This document shows positions 25,637 through 33,147 of a stretch of DNA of 64,000 bases, one piece after another. This stretch comes from Peptococcaceae bacterium BRH_c4b (lineage in GTDB: Bacteria; Bacillota; Desulfotomaculia; Desulfotomaculales; Desulfocucumaceae). The DNA lies in contig LADO01000013.1 of NCBI GenBank assembly GCA_000961595.1, positions 35,309-99,308 on the forward strand, given 5' to 3'. Each line of letters starts with the position of its first letter. Within the stretch, counting starts at the first letter, position 1. The notes under the pieces are model-generated. The model did not search any database, was not told the DNA's origin, and saw nothing but the letters and a program-made list of their open reading frames with translations. The position numbers and the translations under genes are program-made.

Positions 25637-26596
25637 TTGTTCAAGTCAGGTAAATTGTTGTTTTTGTTCTTAATGCTTGCTGCTGGTTTAGTGCTGGGTG
25701 GCTGCGGCGGCAGCGAGCCAGCCAAAATCAAGCTGGGCATGCTGCCCATAGCGGATAACCTGCCCTTCTGGGTGGCGGAACAAAAGGGGTATTTTAAAGA
25801 CGCAGGATTAAATGTGGAATTAATTGATTTTCCCAGCGCTTTGGAAAGGGACAGCGCCTTCGTGGCCAAACAAATTGATGCCGGTGTGGGGGATTTGCTG
25901 GCGGTGGCGGCTATGAACAATTCCGGCACCGGGGTAAAGGCAGTAGCCATTGCTCAGGGCATTAAGCCGGGAGAAAACCGGTTCGCCGTGCTGTCGTCAC
26001 CCAAATCCGGGATAACCACCGTGGAGCAGCTGAAAAATCAGCCTATCGCCATGTCTTTAAATTCCATAAATGAATATATTACAGACAGGCTGCTGACAGG
26101 CGGCGGGCTGAAGACGGAGGAAATAAAAAAGACAGCCATACCCAAACTTCCCGTACGTATGGAAGCGCTGATGAAAGGCACGGTAAAGGCGGCTACCCTG
26201 CCCGATCCTATGGCTACTCTGGCGGAAATGGGTGGTGCTCACTTGATTGTTGACAACTCCCAAAACACCGTGGCTCAGACGGTGGTTATCGTACGACAGG
26301 AAACACTGGACAGCAATCTGCCTGCCGTGAAAAAGTTGATGAAGGCCTATACCAGGGCGGTTTCCGATATACAGGCCGATGCCGGCAAATACAACGACAT
26401 ACTTATACAAAAGGCCCGGGTGCCGAAAGATCTGCTGACCGGCGGGGAAAGCAGTCTGAGGTTCCATTTTTCGCAGCCTGAACTGCCCACTGAAGGGGAT
26501 GTGGATATGGTGGTGCAGTGGATGACCCAACACAATCTGCTGAAAAGCAAACTGTCCTACCGGGACTTGGTTAACGGGCGGGTATTGGAGAAATGA
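25637..26596 (+). CDS. ABC transporter substrate-binding lipoprotein (SsuA/NMT1-like)
   Basis: About 319 residues if started at TTG 25637, which has RBS AGAGGAG at 25622-25628 and gives MFKSGKLLFLF...; earlier in-frame starts have no signal-peptide logic. The lipobox LVLGGCGG marks Cys acylation. The mature part (IKLGMLPIADNLPFWVAEQK, GYFKDAGLNVELIDFPSA) is the NMT1/SsuA/TauA type that binds sulfonates, nitrate or pyrimidine precursors. It is the first gene of a three-gene operon with overlapping ATPase and permease genes. The ligand is unknown; no desulfonating enzyme is adjacent. Confidence 0.88.
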   Translation: MFKSGKLLFLFLMLAAGLVLGGCGGSEPAKIKLGMLPIADNLPFWVAEQKGYFKDAGLNVELIDFPSALERDSAFVAKQIDAGVGDLLAVAAMNNSGTGVKAVAIAQGIKPGENRFAVLSSPKSGITTVEQLKNQPIAMSLNSINEYITDRLLTGGGLKTEEIKKTAIPKLPVRMEALMKGTVKAATLPDPMATLAEMGGAHLIVDNSQNTVAQTVVIVRQETLDSNLPAVKKLMKAYTRAVSDIQADAGKYNDILIQKARVPKDLLTGGESSLRFHFSQPELPTEGDVDMVVQWMTQHNLLKSKLSYRDLVNGRVLEK

Positions 26597-27360
26597 TCAG
26601 CGACGCCGCTGATAATAATATGGTAAGTGTTGCCGGGCTTTCACTTTATTACGGTCAGGGGGAAGGCAGGGTACAGGCCTTGCGTGACGTTTCCTTCGCC
26701 ATTCCCCGGGGGAGCACCTGCGCCATCATAGGCCCTTCGGGCTCGGGAAAATCAACCCTGCTTTACGTGCTGTCGGGGCTGCTGCTGGATTTTTCCGGTG
26801 AGGTGCTGGTGGATGGTGCCGGGGTTGGCCGGGGCCGGCGGCAAACGGCCCTTATTTTACAGGATTATGGGCTGCTGCCATGGAAAAAAGTATGGGACAA
26901 TGCTACACTGGGTCTGGATATAAGACGCGTCCCGGCGGGGGAAAAACAGTCAAAAACAGCTTCAATTCTGAAAGAGCTGGGTCTGTGGGAGATGAGGGAC
27001 AGGTATCCTGCGCAGCTCAGCGGGGGACAGCGCCAGCGGATCGGCATAGCCCGGGCACTGGCTCTGGATCCGGACCTGCTGCTGATGGACGAGCCGTTTT
27101 CCTCCCTGGACGCACTTACCAGGGAGGCGCTGCAGAAGCAACTGCTGCACATCTGGCTGAAGGACCGGATTACTATTGTCCTGGTCACTCACAGCATTGA
27201 GGAAGCCATTTTCCTGGGGCAGAAGATTATTGTTTTTTCCGCCCATCCCGGGCGGGTGGTGGAAATTGTGGACAATCCCAGGGCAGGCCAGCCAGATTAC
27301 CGCAAAACCAGGGATTTTTATGAGATGGCCACCAGGGTACGGGAGCTACTGGAACATTGA
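26593..27360 (+). CDS. ABC transporter ATPase (SsuB/TauB-like)
   Basis: A 255-residue ATPase overlapping the upstream stop by four bases (ATGA). It has Walker A GPSGSGKST, Q-loop LILQDYGLLPWKKVW (typical of the SsuB/TauB/NrtD family), signature LSGGQRQRIGIARAL, Walker B LLLMDEPFSSLD and switch His in VLVTHSIEEAI. It energises uptake together with the neighbouring permease. Confidence 0.93.
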   Translation: MISDAADNNMVSVAGLSLYYGQGEGRVQALRDVSFAIPRGSTCAIIGPSGSGKSTLLYVLSGLLLDFSGEVLVDGAGVGRGRRQTALILQDYGLLPWKKVWDNATLGLDIRRVPAGEKQSKTASILKELGLWEMRDRYPAQLSGGQRQRIGIARALALDPDLLLMDEPFSSLDALTREALQKQLLHIWLKDRITIVLVTHSIEEAIFLGQKIIVFSAHPGRVVEIVDNPRAGQPDYRKTRDFYEMATRVRELLEH

Positions 27361-28112
27361 TCAGGAAAAGCGAGACCGCTAAAGGCAAATTAATCACAAC
27401 CGTTCTTTCCGTACTGAGCCTTTTGCTCATATGGCAGTTGCTGTCGGAAGCCCTAAGGCTGCCTGCCTTGCCAGGACCGATACCCTCATTCAGGGCATTT
27501 GGGGCGGAAATGAGAAACACCCTGGGTTTTCATTTGTATGTCAGCACCTACAGGGTATTGGCAAGCTTGGCCATTTCCCTTCTGCTGGCTGTTCCCCTGG
27601 GTATGGTGCTAGGCCGGGAGGGAAAAATAGACCGCTATTTCGCACCGCTCATTTATCTTATATATCCTATTCCCAAAATTGTATTTCTGCCGGTGCTGAT
27701 GGTGCTGGTTGGTTTACAGGATCTCTCAAAGATTACCCTTATTGTACTGGTGGTGTTCTTTCAGATTCTGGTTACCACCAGGGACTCGTCCCGGGGCATT
27801 AGCGGTGAACTTGTTAACTCCGTGCTTTCCCTGGGCGCTTCCCGGCTGGACATATACAGGCATGTGGTCTGGCCGGCGGTTATTCCGGACGTGCTCACCT
27901 CCCTGCGCATAGCCTCGGGCACAGCAATCGCCGTGCTGTTTTTTGCCGAAACAGTGGCCAGCCAGGAGGGTCTGGGCTATTATTTGCTTGACGCCTGGTC
28001 CAGAATGGCCTATGAAGATATGTTTGCCGGAATTATCGCCATGGGACTGCTTGGCTTTGTAATTTATGTGGGGCTTGATTATCTGGAGCGCAGGGTGTGT
28101 CTGTGGAAATGA
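27357..28112 (+). CDS. ABC transporter permease (SsuC/TauC-like)
   Basis: A 251-residue membrane protein with about six spans, starting at TTG 27357 within the stop codon of the ATPase gene. The EAA loop typical of the family (LGASRLDIYRHVVWPAVIPD) is near residue 165. End of the transporter operon; a bidirectional terminator lies ~380 bases downstream. Confidence 0.92.
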   Translation: MIRKSETAKGKLITTVLSVLSLLLIWQLLSEALRLPALPGPIPSFRAFGAEMRNTLGFHLYVSTYRVLASLAISLLLAVPLGMVLGREGKIDRYFAPLIYLIYPIPKIVFLPVLMVLVGLQDLSKITLIVLVVFFQILVTTRDSSRGISGELVNSVLSLGASRLDIYRHVVWPAVIPDVLTSLRIASGTAIAVLFFAETVASQEGLGYYLLDAWSRMAYEDMFAGIIAMGLLGFVIYVGLDYLERRVCLWK

Positions 28113-28204
28113 CTTGTTGTAAGATAATTTGTCTGGGTATGACACAGCTGGGGGCTTTATGGACAACCTCTGGAACCATTTTTAAGGGATAACAAGATTT
28201 TTTA

Positions 28205-28283
28205 ACTTACCCGCCGGGAAGTCCCCCACCCTGAGTCTTCCTTACTCACGAAGTAAGAGCGACGAAGGGTGGGGTAGTTCACG
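28205..28283 (+). mobile_element. Solo IS200/IS605 TnpB right-end-like sequence (omega-RNA-type hairpin)
   Basis: GGGAAGTCCCCCACCCTGAG ... AGGGTGGGGTAGTTCACG. CCCCACCCT (28224-28232) pairs with AGGGTGGGG (28266-28274), with an inner hairpin CTTACT/AGTAAG (28241-28257), ending in GTAGTTCACG. This is the form I know from the 3' ends of IS200/IS605 tnpB elements, where the transcript scaffold and right-end hairpin coincide. No tnpB or tnpA reading frame is nearby, so it is a remnant or a non-autonomous copy. Confidence 0.55.
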
Positions 28284-28385
28284 ATTTTGACCATTCAAAT
28301 TCAGTAATGGCGTAATGAAAATAATAGGTGTATCCCCATCGATTCTATTTGCAATATTTCCCTGGCAAGGCAAGAACCGTCCCTA

Positions 28386-28419
28386 CTTGCCCCTTGCCCC
28401 GCTTGCCCCGCTTGCCCCG
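28386..28419. repeat. Short tandem repeat, unit CTTGCCCCG
   Basis: About four copies of CTTGCCC(CG) in a row, directly after GGCAAGAACCGTCCCTACTTGCC, a hairpin with the AACCGTCCC motif that recurs elsewhere in the window. Confidence 0.8.
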
Positions 28420-28491
28420 GTGGGTATGCTCCCGGAACAGCTGGTGGAATAATTGGACTAACGTTGATGGGGAATGTATTAATTGATTAGG

Positions 28492-28533
28492 AAAAGGCTC
28501 AGGAGCGACATTAATGCCGCCCCTAGCCTTTTA
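28492..28533. terminator. Bidirectional terminator between the ABC operon and the polyferredoxin gene
   Basis: AAAAGGCT...AGG.GCG pairs with CGC.CCT.AGCCTTTT. Both A- and T-tracts flank it, fitting the convergent genes on each side. Confidence 0.7.
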
Positions 28534-28628
28534 TGACAAGCCTGGGTGATTATTTTATTTAAATCACCATATGTTGTTGCTATGCGCCATGATAGCCCGG
28601 GGCTATCCGCCCGCTAAATTAGCGTTTT

Positions 28629-29315
28629 TCAGGCGCTTTTCTCCATCTCAGTGCTTGCAGAGGGGCAGTTGTCAAAGCTGAGCGCTTTTTTAGGGCAGAC
28701 GGCCACGCAGGAGGAGCATTTGATACAGTCGTTGTCGCCCATTACGGCGTCGCTCTTATATTTATACGGCTCTAGCTGCATGGGGCAGGTCTTTGCGCAG
28801 AGGCGGCAGTTTACGCAGTTGCTGCTAATCTGAAGCTGGTTTTTACCGCCGGCAAGCATATGTCCGAGAGTGCCCATGGGGCAGATATGACACCATACCC
28901 GTGGCTGAATGAATATGCCCAGCAGGATGCCCGCTGCTGTGGTTACCGTAAGTATTCTTACCAGGGCCAGGCCCATTGCTTCCAGGTCGCCCCAGGCCAG
29001 GTACCACTGGGTTCCCATCATGGTCAGAATAAGGCCCAGCATGAACAGGCGGGTATATTTGTGGCGGAAAAAAGCCGGTATTTTTTTATTCATACTGATT
29101 GGTTTAGTAAACAGATCAAAGAAACTTCCCCTGGGACACATCCAGTCGCACCACGCCCTGCCCCTGAAGGCGGCTATGCCCATCGACCCAATCATACAGG
29201 TCAGCAGCAGAAATCCCAACAGCGGGTAAAACCATCCGCCCACCGTCACCAGGGGCAGCCCGATCCAGGTAAGCATCTGCAATTTTGATCTTTTTTCTTT
29301 AAGTATTTTTTTCAT
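28629..29315 (-). CDS. Membrane polyferredoxin (NapH/NosR-C-like 4Fe-4S protein)
   Basis: A 228-residue membrane protein with about four spans. Two CxxxCP motifs near membrane ends (WCDWMCPRGSFFDLF, WCHICPMGTLGHML) are the NapH/NosR/RdxA type. The C-terminus carries two [4Fe-4S] motifs (CVNCRLCAKTCP and CIKCSSCVAVCP). Family knowledge: it moves electrons between the quinone pool or membrane and soluble redox proteins. Divergent from the tusA-hdr operon and sharing its regulatory region, it may connect the Hdr-like complex to the membrane; this is inference. Confidence 0.85.
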   Translation of the reverse strand: MKKILKEKRSKLQMLTWIGLPLVTVGGWFYPLLGFLLLTCMIGSMGIAAFRGRAWCDWMCPRGSFFDLFTKPISMNKKIPAFFRHKYTRLFMLGLILTMMGTQWYLAWGDLEAMGLALVRILTVTTAAGILLGIFIQPRVWCHICPMGTLGHMLAGGKNQLQISSNCVNCRLCAKTCPMQLEPYKYKSDAVMGDNDCIKCSSCVAVCPKKALSFDNCPSASTEMEKSA

Positions 29316-29468
29316 GGTGAAACTCCCCTTTGTTATCCTTTTATAATCTCTTAATTATTCTCATTAAATTAGTATAGCGAATTCGTGGGTTAAAAAATAT
29401 AACCACCTGCCTTTCTTTTCCCTTTTGGGATGCCGGAGCCAAATTGTAAATCGTTCCAGCAGGTTTTG

Positions 29469-29484
29469 ATACCCCATAGGGTAT
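29469..29484. promoter_or_regulatory. CsoR/CstR-like operator 1
   Basis: ATACCC-CATA-GGGTAT: two perfect 6-base arms around four bases, the layout of operators bound by CsoR-family repressors, including the persulfide sensor CstR. It lies between the divergent polyferredoxin gene and the tusA operon. Confidence 0.6.
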
Positions 29485-29584
29485 GTAATTAATTTATTGC
29501 ATGGACAAGATACTTGTCAACTAAAAAATTACGAAAATACATATTGACTTGATGGTCCCCCTGTGTTAATTTTATATTGAATAA

Positions 29585-29616
29585 ATACCCCTTCGGGTAG
29601 AGGTATAAAATATAAT
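29585..29616 (+). promoter_or_regulatory. CsoR/CstR-like operator 2 overlapping the presumed tusA promoter
   Basis: ATACCC-CTTC-GGGTAG at 29585-29600, then a TATAAT -10 box at 29611-29616. The operator would occupy the spacer/-35 zone, so bound repressor would block the polymerase. A matching -35 is not obvious. A hairpin (TGTATACCCCGGCA with TGCCGGGGGTACA, 29667-29708) lies in the leader downstream. Confidence 0.55.
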
Positions 29617-29749
29617 ATGCCGGTAGATGTTAGTAGGACTGAGTTTATGTTGCAGAAGGCCGATATGTATACCCCGGCATGGTATAGTATAGCTGCCGGG
29701 GGTACAACACGGAGACTGAGAAATTAAAAATGTAGGAGGAATTATTATT

Positions 29750-30004
29750 ATGACAATTGACGAACTGAAGAACGTTAAAGTAGACAAAGTGGTGGACGCC
29801 AGGGGTACATCGTGTCCGGGCCCCATACTGGCCGCCAAGAAGGCCATTGCCGAAGTGGGAAAAGGCCAGGTAATGGAAGTTCTGGCTTCGGATACCGGCA
29901 CCCAGAAAGATATTCCGGCCTGGTGCAAAAAGACGGGTCATGAATTCCTCGGATTGATTGATGATGCCGGTACTTTCAAGCTATATGTCAAGAGGGCGAA
30001 ATAA
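29750..30004 (+). CDS. tusA: TusA-family sulfurtransferase
   Basis: An 84-residue protein with RBS AGGAGG and the hallmark CPGP motif (DARGTSCPGPILAAKK, active Cys 22). Residues 40-84 (MEVLASDTGTQKDIPAWCKK, TGHEFLG) complete the TusA fold; a second Cys is near residue 63. Family knowledge: TusA carries a persulfide on the CPxP cysteine and passes sulfane sulfur to partners such as DsrE or Hdr-like complexes. First gene of an eight-gene operon that ends with dsrE2. Confidence 0.93.
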   Translation: MTIDELKNVKVDKVVDARGTSCPGPILAAKKAIAEVGKGQVMEVLASDTGTQKDIPAWCKKTGHEFLGLIDDAGTFKLYVKRAK

Positions 30005-30005
30005 A

Positions 30006-30434
30006 ATGACTGCTACAAATAATGAAAGCAAGGATTATGCACCGAAGATCCTTGCTTTCTCCACAAACAACATATCTGACCCGGGCATCGATTTAGCCGG
30101 TAGTTCCCATATGCACTACCCCACCAGTGCTATGGTTTTCAGTATGCCATGTACCAGCGGGATCAAGCCCGAGTGGATACTTTACGCCATGGAAAAAGGC
30201 TTTGACGGAGTGTTCATAGCCTCGGACGGCGAGGAGTGCGCCTATCTGCCGGACTGTGCCGAAAGGTCGGCCAAAATAGCTGAAGAGGCGCAGGAATTGC
30301 TGAGAGAAAAAGGCTATGAACCCAAGCGGCTCAGAATGTCCGCCATCTGCTCAGTATGCGCCGAGCCATTTACCAACCAGATTAAGGATTTTTACAACAT
30401 GCTAAAAAATTTAGGACCTGCCAGGAAGGGATAG
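30006..30434 (+). CDS. MvhD-like iron-sulfur subunit with altered cysteines
   Basis: A 142-residue protein from ATG 30006, one base after the tusA stop. The MvhD/FlpD fold is visible (PKILAFSTNNISDPGIDLAG, SMPCTSGIKPEWILYAME, GFDGVFIASDGEECAYL and the end NMLKNLGP). In typical MvhD the first segment reads 'C(N)WC' and the central one 'GCHxGDCHY'. Here they are STNN and SDGEECAYLPDC, so the N-terminal pair is lost and others are shifted. Cysteines remain at MPC, EEC, PDC, and AICSVC. It probably links HdrA to an electron donor, perhaps without the usual [2Fe-2S] centre. Confidence 0.75.
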   Translation: MTATNNESKDYAPKILAFSTNNISDPGIDLAGSSHMHYPTSAMVFSMPCTSGIKPEWILYAMEKGFDGVFIASDGEECAYLPDCAERSAKIAEEAQELLREKGYEPKRLRMSAICSVCAEPFTNQIKDFYNMLKNLGPARKG

Positions 30435-30438
30435 CGAT

Positions 30439-33147
30439 ATGGATTACGATATGCTTGTTGTTGGTAGCGGTATCGGGGGCATGGAATCGGCCCTCAAGCT
30501 TGGCGACATGGGCTATAAGGTGCTCATGGTGGAGAAGGAGCCCAGCGTCGGCGGAAAAATGATTCTGCTTAGCAAGGTATTCCCAACTCTGGACTGCGCC
30601 AGCTGTATATCAACGCCCAAAATGGCCGCCTCTATCCATCACCCCAATGTTACAGCCATGGTCTATTCCGAGGTGGAACAGATTGAGAAAAAGGCAGAGG
30701 GCAAGTTCCAGATAAAAATAAGAAAGAAGCCCACCTTTGTAAATTCCAGCACCTGCACCGGCTGCCGCCAGTGCGAAATGGTTTGCAATGTGGCCGTTCC
30801 GGACCAGTATAATTCCGACATGGTATCCAGGAGGGCGGCCTATATCGCCTTTCCCCAGGCCGTTCCCAAAAAGGCGGTCATTGAAAAACAGGGGTCCTCA
30901 CCTTGCTACCATACCTGTCCGGCGGGTATTAAGGCCCATGGCTACATTGCCCTGGTGAGGGCTGGGAAATATGAGGAAGCCTATGAGCTGGTGCAGGAAA
31001 CAACTCCCCTGGTGGGCAGCCTGGGCCGGGCCTGCTACGCCCCCTGCGAAGGAGAGTGCTCCAGGTATGAAATAGAGGGCTCCCTGCCTATCAGGAAATT
31101 GAAAAGGTTTATCGCGGATAAATATTATGCCGGGAATGCCGAACCCAAAGCAGTTGTTCGGGTCGAACCGAACGGCAAAAAGGTTGCCATAGCCGGCTCC
31201 GGCCCGGCGGGGCTCACTGCCGCCTTCCATCTGGCCCGGCAGGGTTACGGGGTGAAAATATTTGAGGCCGAAAAACAGCCGGGGGGCATGCTCAGGCTGG
31301 CCATACCTTCATTCCGCCTGCCCAGGGAGGTAGTGGAAAGGGATATTAAAAATGTAACCGTCCTGGGCGTGGAAATAGAAACCGGTGTAAGGGTTGAAAA
31401 TATCGGTGATTTGCAACAACAGGGCTTTGACGCCGTATTCCTGGCCACCGGCACCCAGGGCACCAGAAAAATGAATGTGGACGGGGAAGACCTGGATGGC
31501 GTGGTATCGTCACTGGAATTCCTGCGGAATGTCAACCTCGGTAAAGAGCTGTCCCTTAAGGATAAAACGGTTATAGTGGTGGGTGGGGGCAACGTGGCCA
31601 TTGATTCCGCCCGGGTTGCCGTAAGGCTGGGAGCTAAAAAGGTGATTGTCCAGTACAGGAGGAGCAGGGAGGAAATGCCTGCCCACCACTGGGAAATCGA
31701 AGGCGCCGAAAAAGAGGGCGTGGAATTTCAATATCTTACCGCGCCGGTAAAATTCAATGGCAAGGGTGGTAAACTGGCCGGAGCCGTCAGCATCAGGATG
31801 GAGCTTGGCGGTGCCGATGCCGGTGGCAGGAGAAAGCCCGTGCCCGTGGAGGGCTCGGACTATGTTACAAAAGCTGATATGGTCATTATTGCCGTGGGCC
31901 TTGCTCCGGATACCAAAAATTTCGGTAGTACCATTAAATTAAATATGAATGAAACCATTAGTGTCGATCCGGAAACCCTGCAGACAGACATTCCCTATGT
32001 TTTTGCCGGGGGGGACGTGGTAACAGGATCCTCCATGATTGTAAACGCCGTAGGCCAGGGTAGAAGGGCTGCTTTCTTCATCAACCGTTATCTGACCGGT
32101 CAGGATTTAAAAGGCGAGGAATACGATTACAGATTGCCCGCAGTGGATAAACAACAGGTTATTGACAGGCAGCAACAATACAGTGTACTGCCACCGGTGG
32201 AAAATAAAGAGGTATGGCATGAAAAGGTAAGTGACTTCAGGGAAATAGAACCTCCCCTCACCGAGGAGGAGGCCAGGTACAGCGCCGGGAGATGCCTGGA
32301 TTGCGGGGTCTGCTCTGAATGCAGCCAGTGCATCAGTGAATGTCCTGCCAACGCCATCGACATGTCCATGAAGGAAGAAAAACTGGAAGTGGAAGTAAAC
32401 TCGGTGATTGTTTCCACCGGCTTCAAACTCTTCCCGGCGGACGCCAAGCCCCAGTACGGTTATGGAAAACATAAAAATGTCATCACCGGTATGCAAATGG
32501 ATAGGCTGCTGGCGCCCACCCGGCCATATAACACAGTGCTCCGTCCCGGAGACGGCAAGGTGCCGGACAATATCGCCTATATACTCTGCACCGGCTCCAG
32601 GGACCAGACGGTAAACAATCAGCTTTGCTCCAGGGTGTGCTGCATGTACTCGGTGAAACAGAATCAGCTAATTATGGGCGCCCTGCCCCTGGCGGACGTG
32701 ACCGTATATTATATCGACATCAGGGCCTTCAGCAAGGGCTATGACGAGTTTTACGAGCAGGCCAGGGGCATGGGGGCGAATTTTGTCAAGGGACGGGTGG
32801 CCAGGGTAGAAGAAGTGGAAGACGGTAACCTTGCCCTATATTACGAAGATATTGATAACGGAGGCAAGGTAACCAGGGCTGAGCACGACCTGGTGGTCCT
32901 TTCGGTGGGCCTGTTGCCAAACACCGAGGTGTTCGACTTTTTTGCCGGGGAGCAACTGGAGGCGGACGAATTCCAATTTGTCAGGGAAGTTGACGAGGAT
33001 ATTAACCCTGGCAGGACCAGCATAGAGGGCGTGTTTGTGGCTGGTACCGCCTCCGGCGCCAGGGACATTCCCGATTCCATACTCCATGCTGGCTCGGCTG
33101 CGGCCCAGGCGGCAGCCTATGTGGAAAGGACAAGGATGCAACAATGA
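30439..33147 (+). CDS. HdrA-like flavoprotein with inserted GltD-type NAD(P)H oxidoreductase
   Basis: A 902-residue fusion. Residues 1-100: HdrA FAD fold (VVGSGIGGMESALKLGDMGY, TLDCASC). 106-117: half-ferredoxin CTGCRQCEMVC. ~155-215: GltD-type Fe-S domain (CYHTCPAG...CYAPCEGECSR). ~248-285: second FAD site (VAIAGSGPAGLTAAFHLARQ). ~376-415: NAD(P)H site VIVVGGGNVAIDSARVAVRL. 619-635: [4Fe-4S] CLDCGVCSECSQCISECP. 640-902: HdrA C-terminal half with LCTGSRD and CSRVCCMY. A second flavin plus a pyridine-nucleotide site within HdrA suggests NAD(P)H-linked electron confurcation or bifurcation. The canonical N-terminal 'CHCGGNI' domain is missing here but present in the next gene. Confidence 0.87.
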   Translation: MDYDMLVVGSGIGGMESALKLGDMGYKVLMVEKEPSVGGKMILLSKVFPTLDCASCISTPKMAASIHHPNVTAMVYSEVEQIEKKAEGKFQIKIRKKPTFVNSSTCTGCRQCEMVCNVAVPDQYNSDMVSRRAAYIAFPQAVPKKAVIEKQGSSPCYHTCPAGIKAHGYIALVRAGKYEEAYELVQETTPLVGSLGRACYAPCEGECSRYEIEGSLPIRKLKRFIADKYYAGNAEPKAVVRVEPNGKKVAIAGSGPAGLTAAFHLARQGYGVKIFEAEKQPGGMLRLAIPSFRLPREVVERDIKNVTVLGVEIETGVRVENIGDLQQQGFDAVFLATGTQGTRKMNVDGEDLDGVVSSLEFLRNVNLGKELSLKDKTVIVVGGGNVAIDSARVAVRLGAKKVIVQYRRSREEMPAHHWEIEGAEKEGVEFQYLTAPVKFNGKGGKLAGAVSIRMELGGADAGGRRKPVPVEGSDYVTKADMVIIAVGLAPDTKNFGSTIKLNMNETISVDPETLQTDIPYVFAGGDVVTGSSMIVNAVGQGRRAAFFINRYLTGQDLKGEEYDYRLPAVDKQQVIDRQQQYSVLPPVENKEVWHEKVSDFREIEPPLTEEEARYSAGRCLDCGVCSECSQCISECPANAIDMSMKEEKLEVEVNSVIVSTGFKLFPADAKPQYGYGKHKNVITGMQMDRLLAPTRPYNTVLRPGDGKVPDNIAYILCTGSRDQTVNNQLCSRVCCMYSVKQNQLIMGALPLADVTVYYIDIRAFSKGYDEFYEQARGMGANFVKGRVARVEEVEDGNLALYYEDIDNGGKVTRAEHDLVVLSVGLLPNTEVFDFFAGEQLEADEFQFVREVDEDINPGRTSIEGVFVAGTASGARDIPDSILHAGSAAAQAAAYVERTRMQQ

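Noticed and set aside
25637..28112. Calling the ABC transporter a sulfonate importer feeding the sulfur operon
   Set aside because: Only family-level similarity is visible and no monooxygenase or desulfonase is nearby; the link to the tusA-hdr operon is proximity only.
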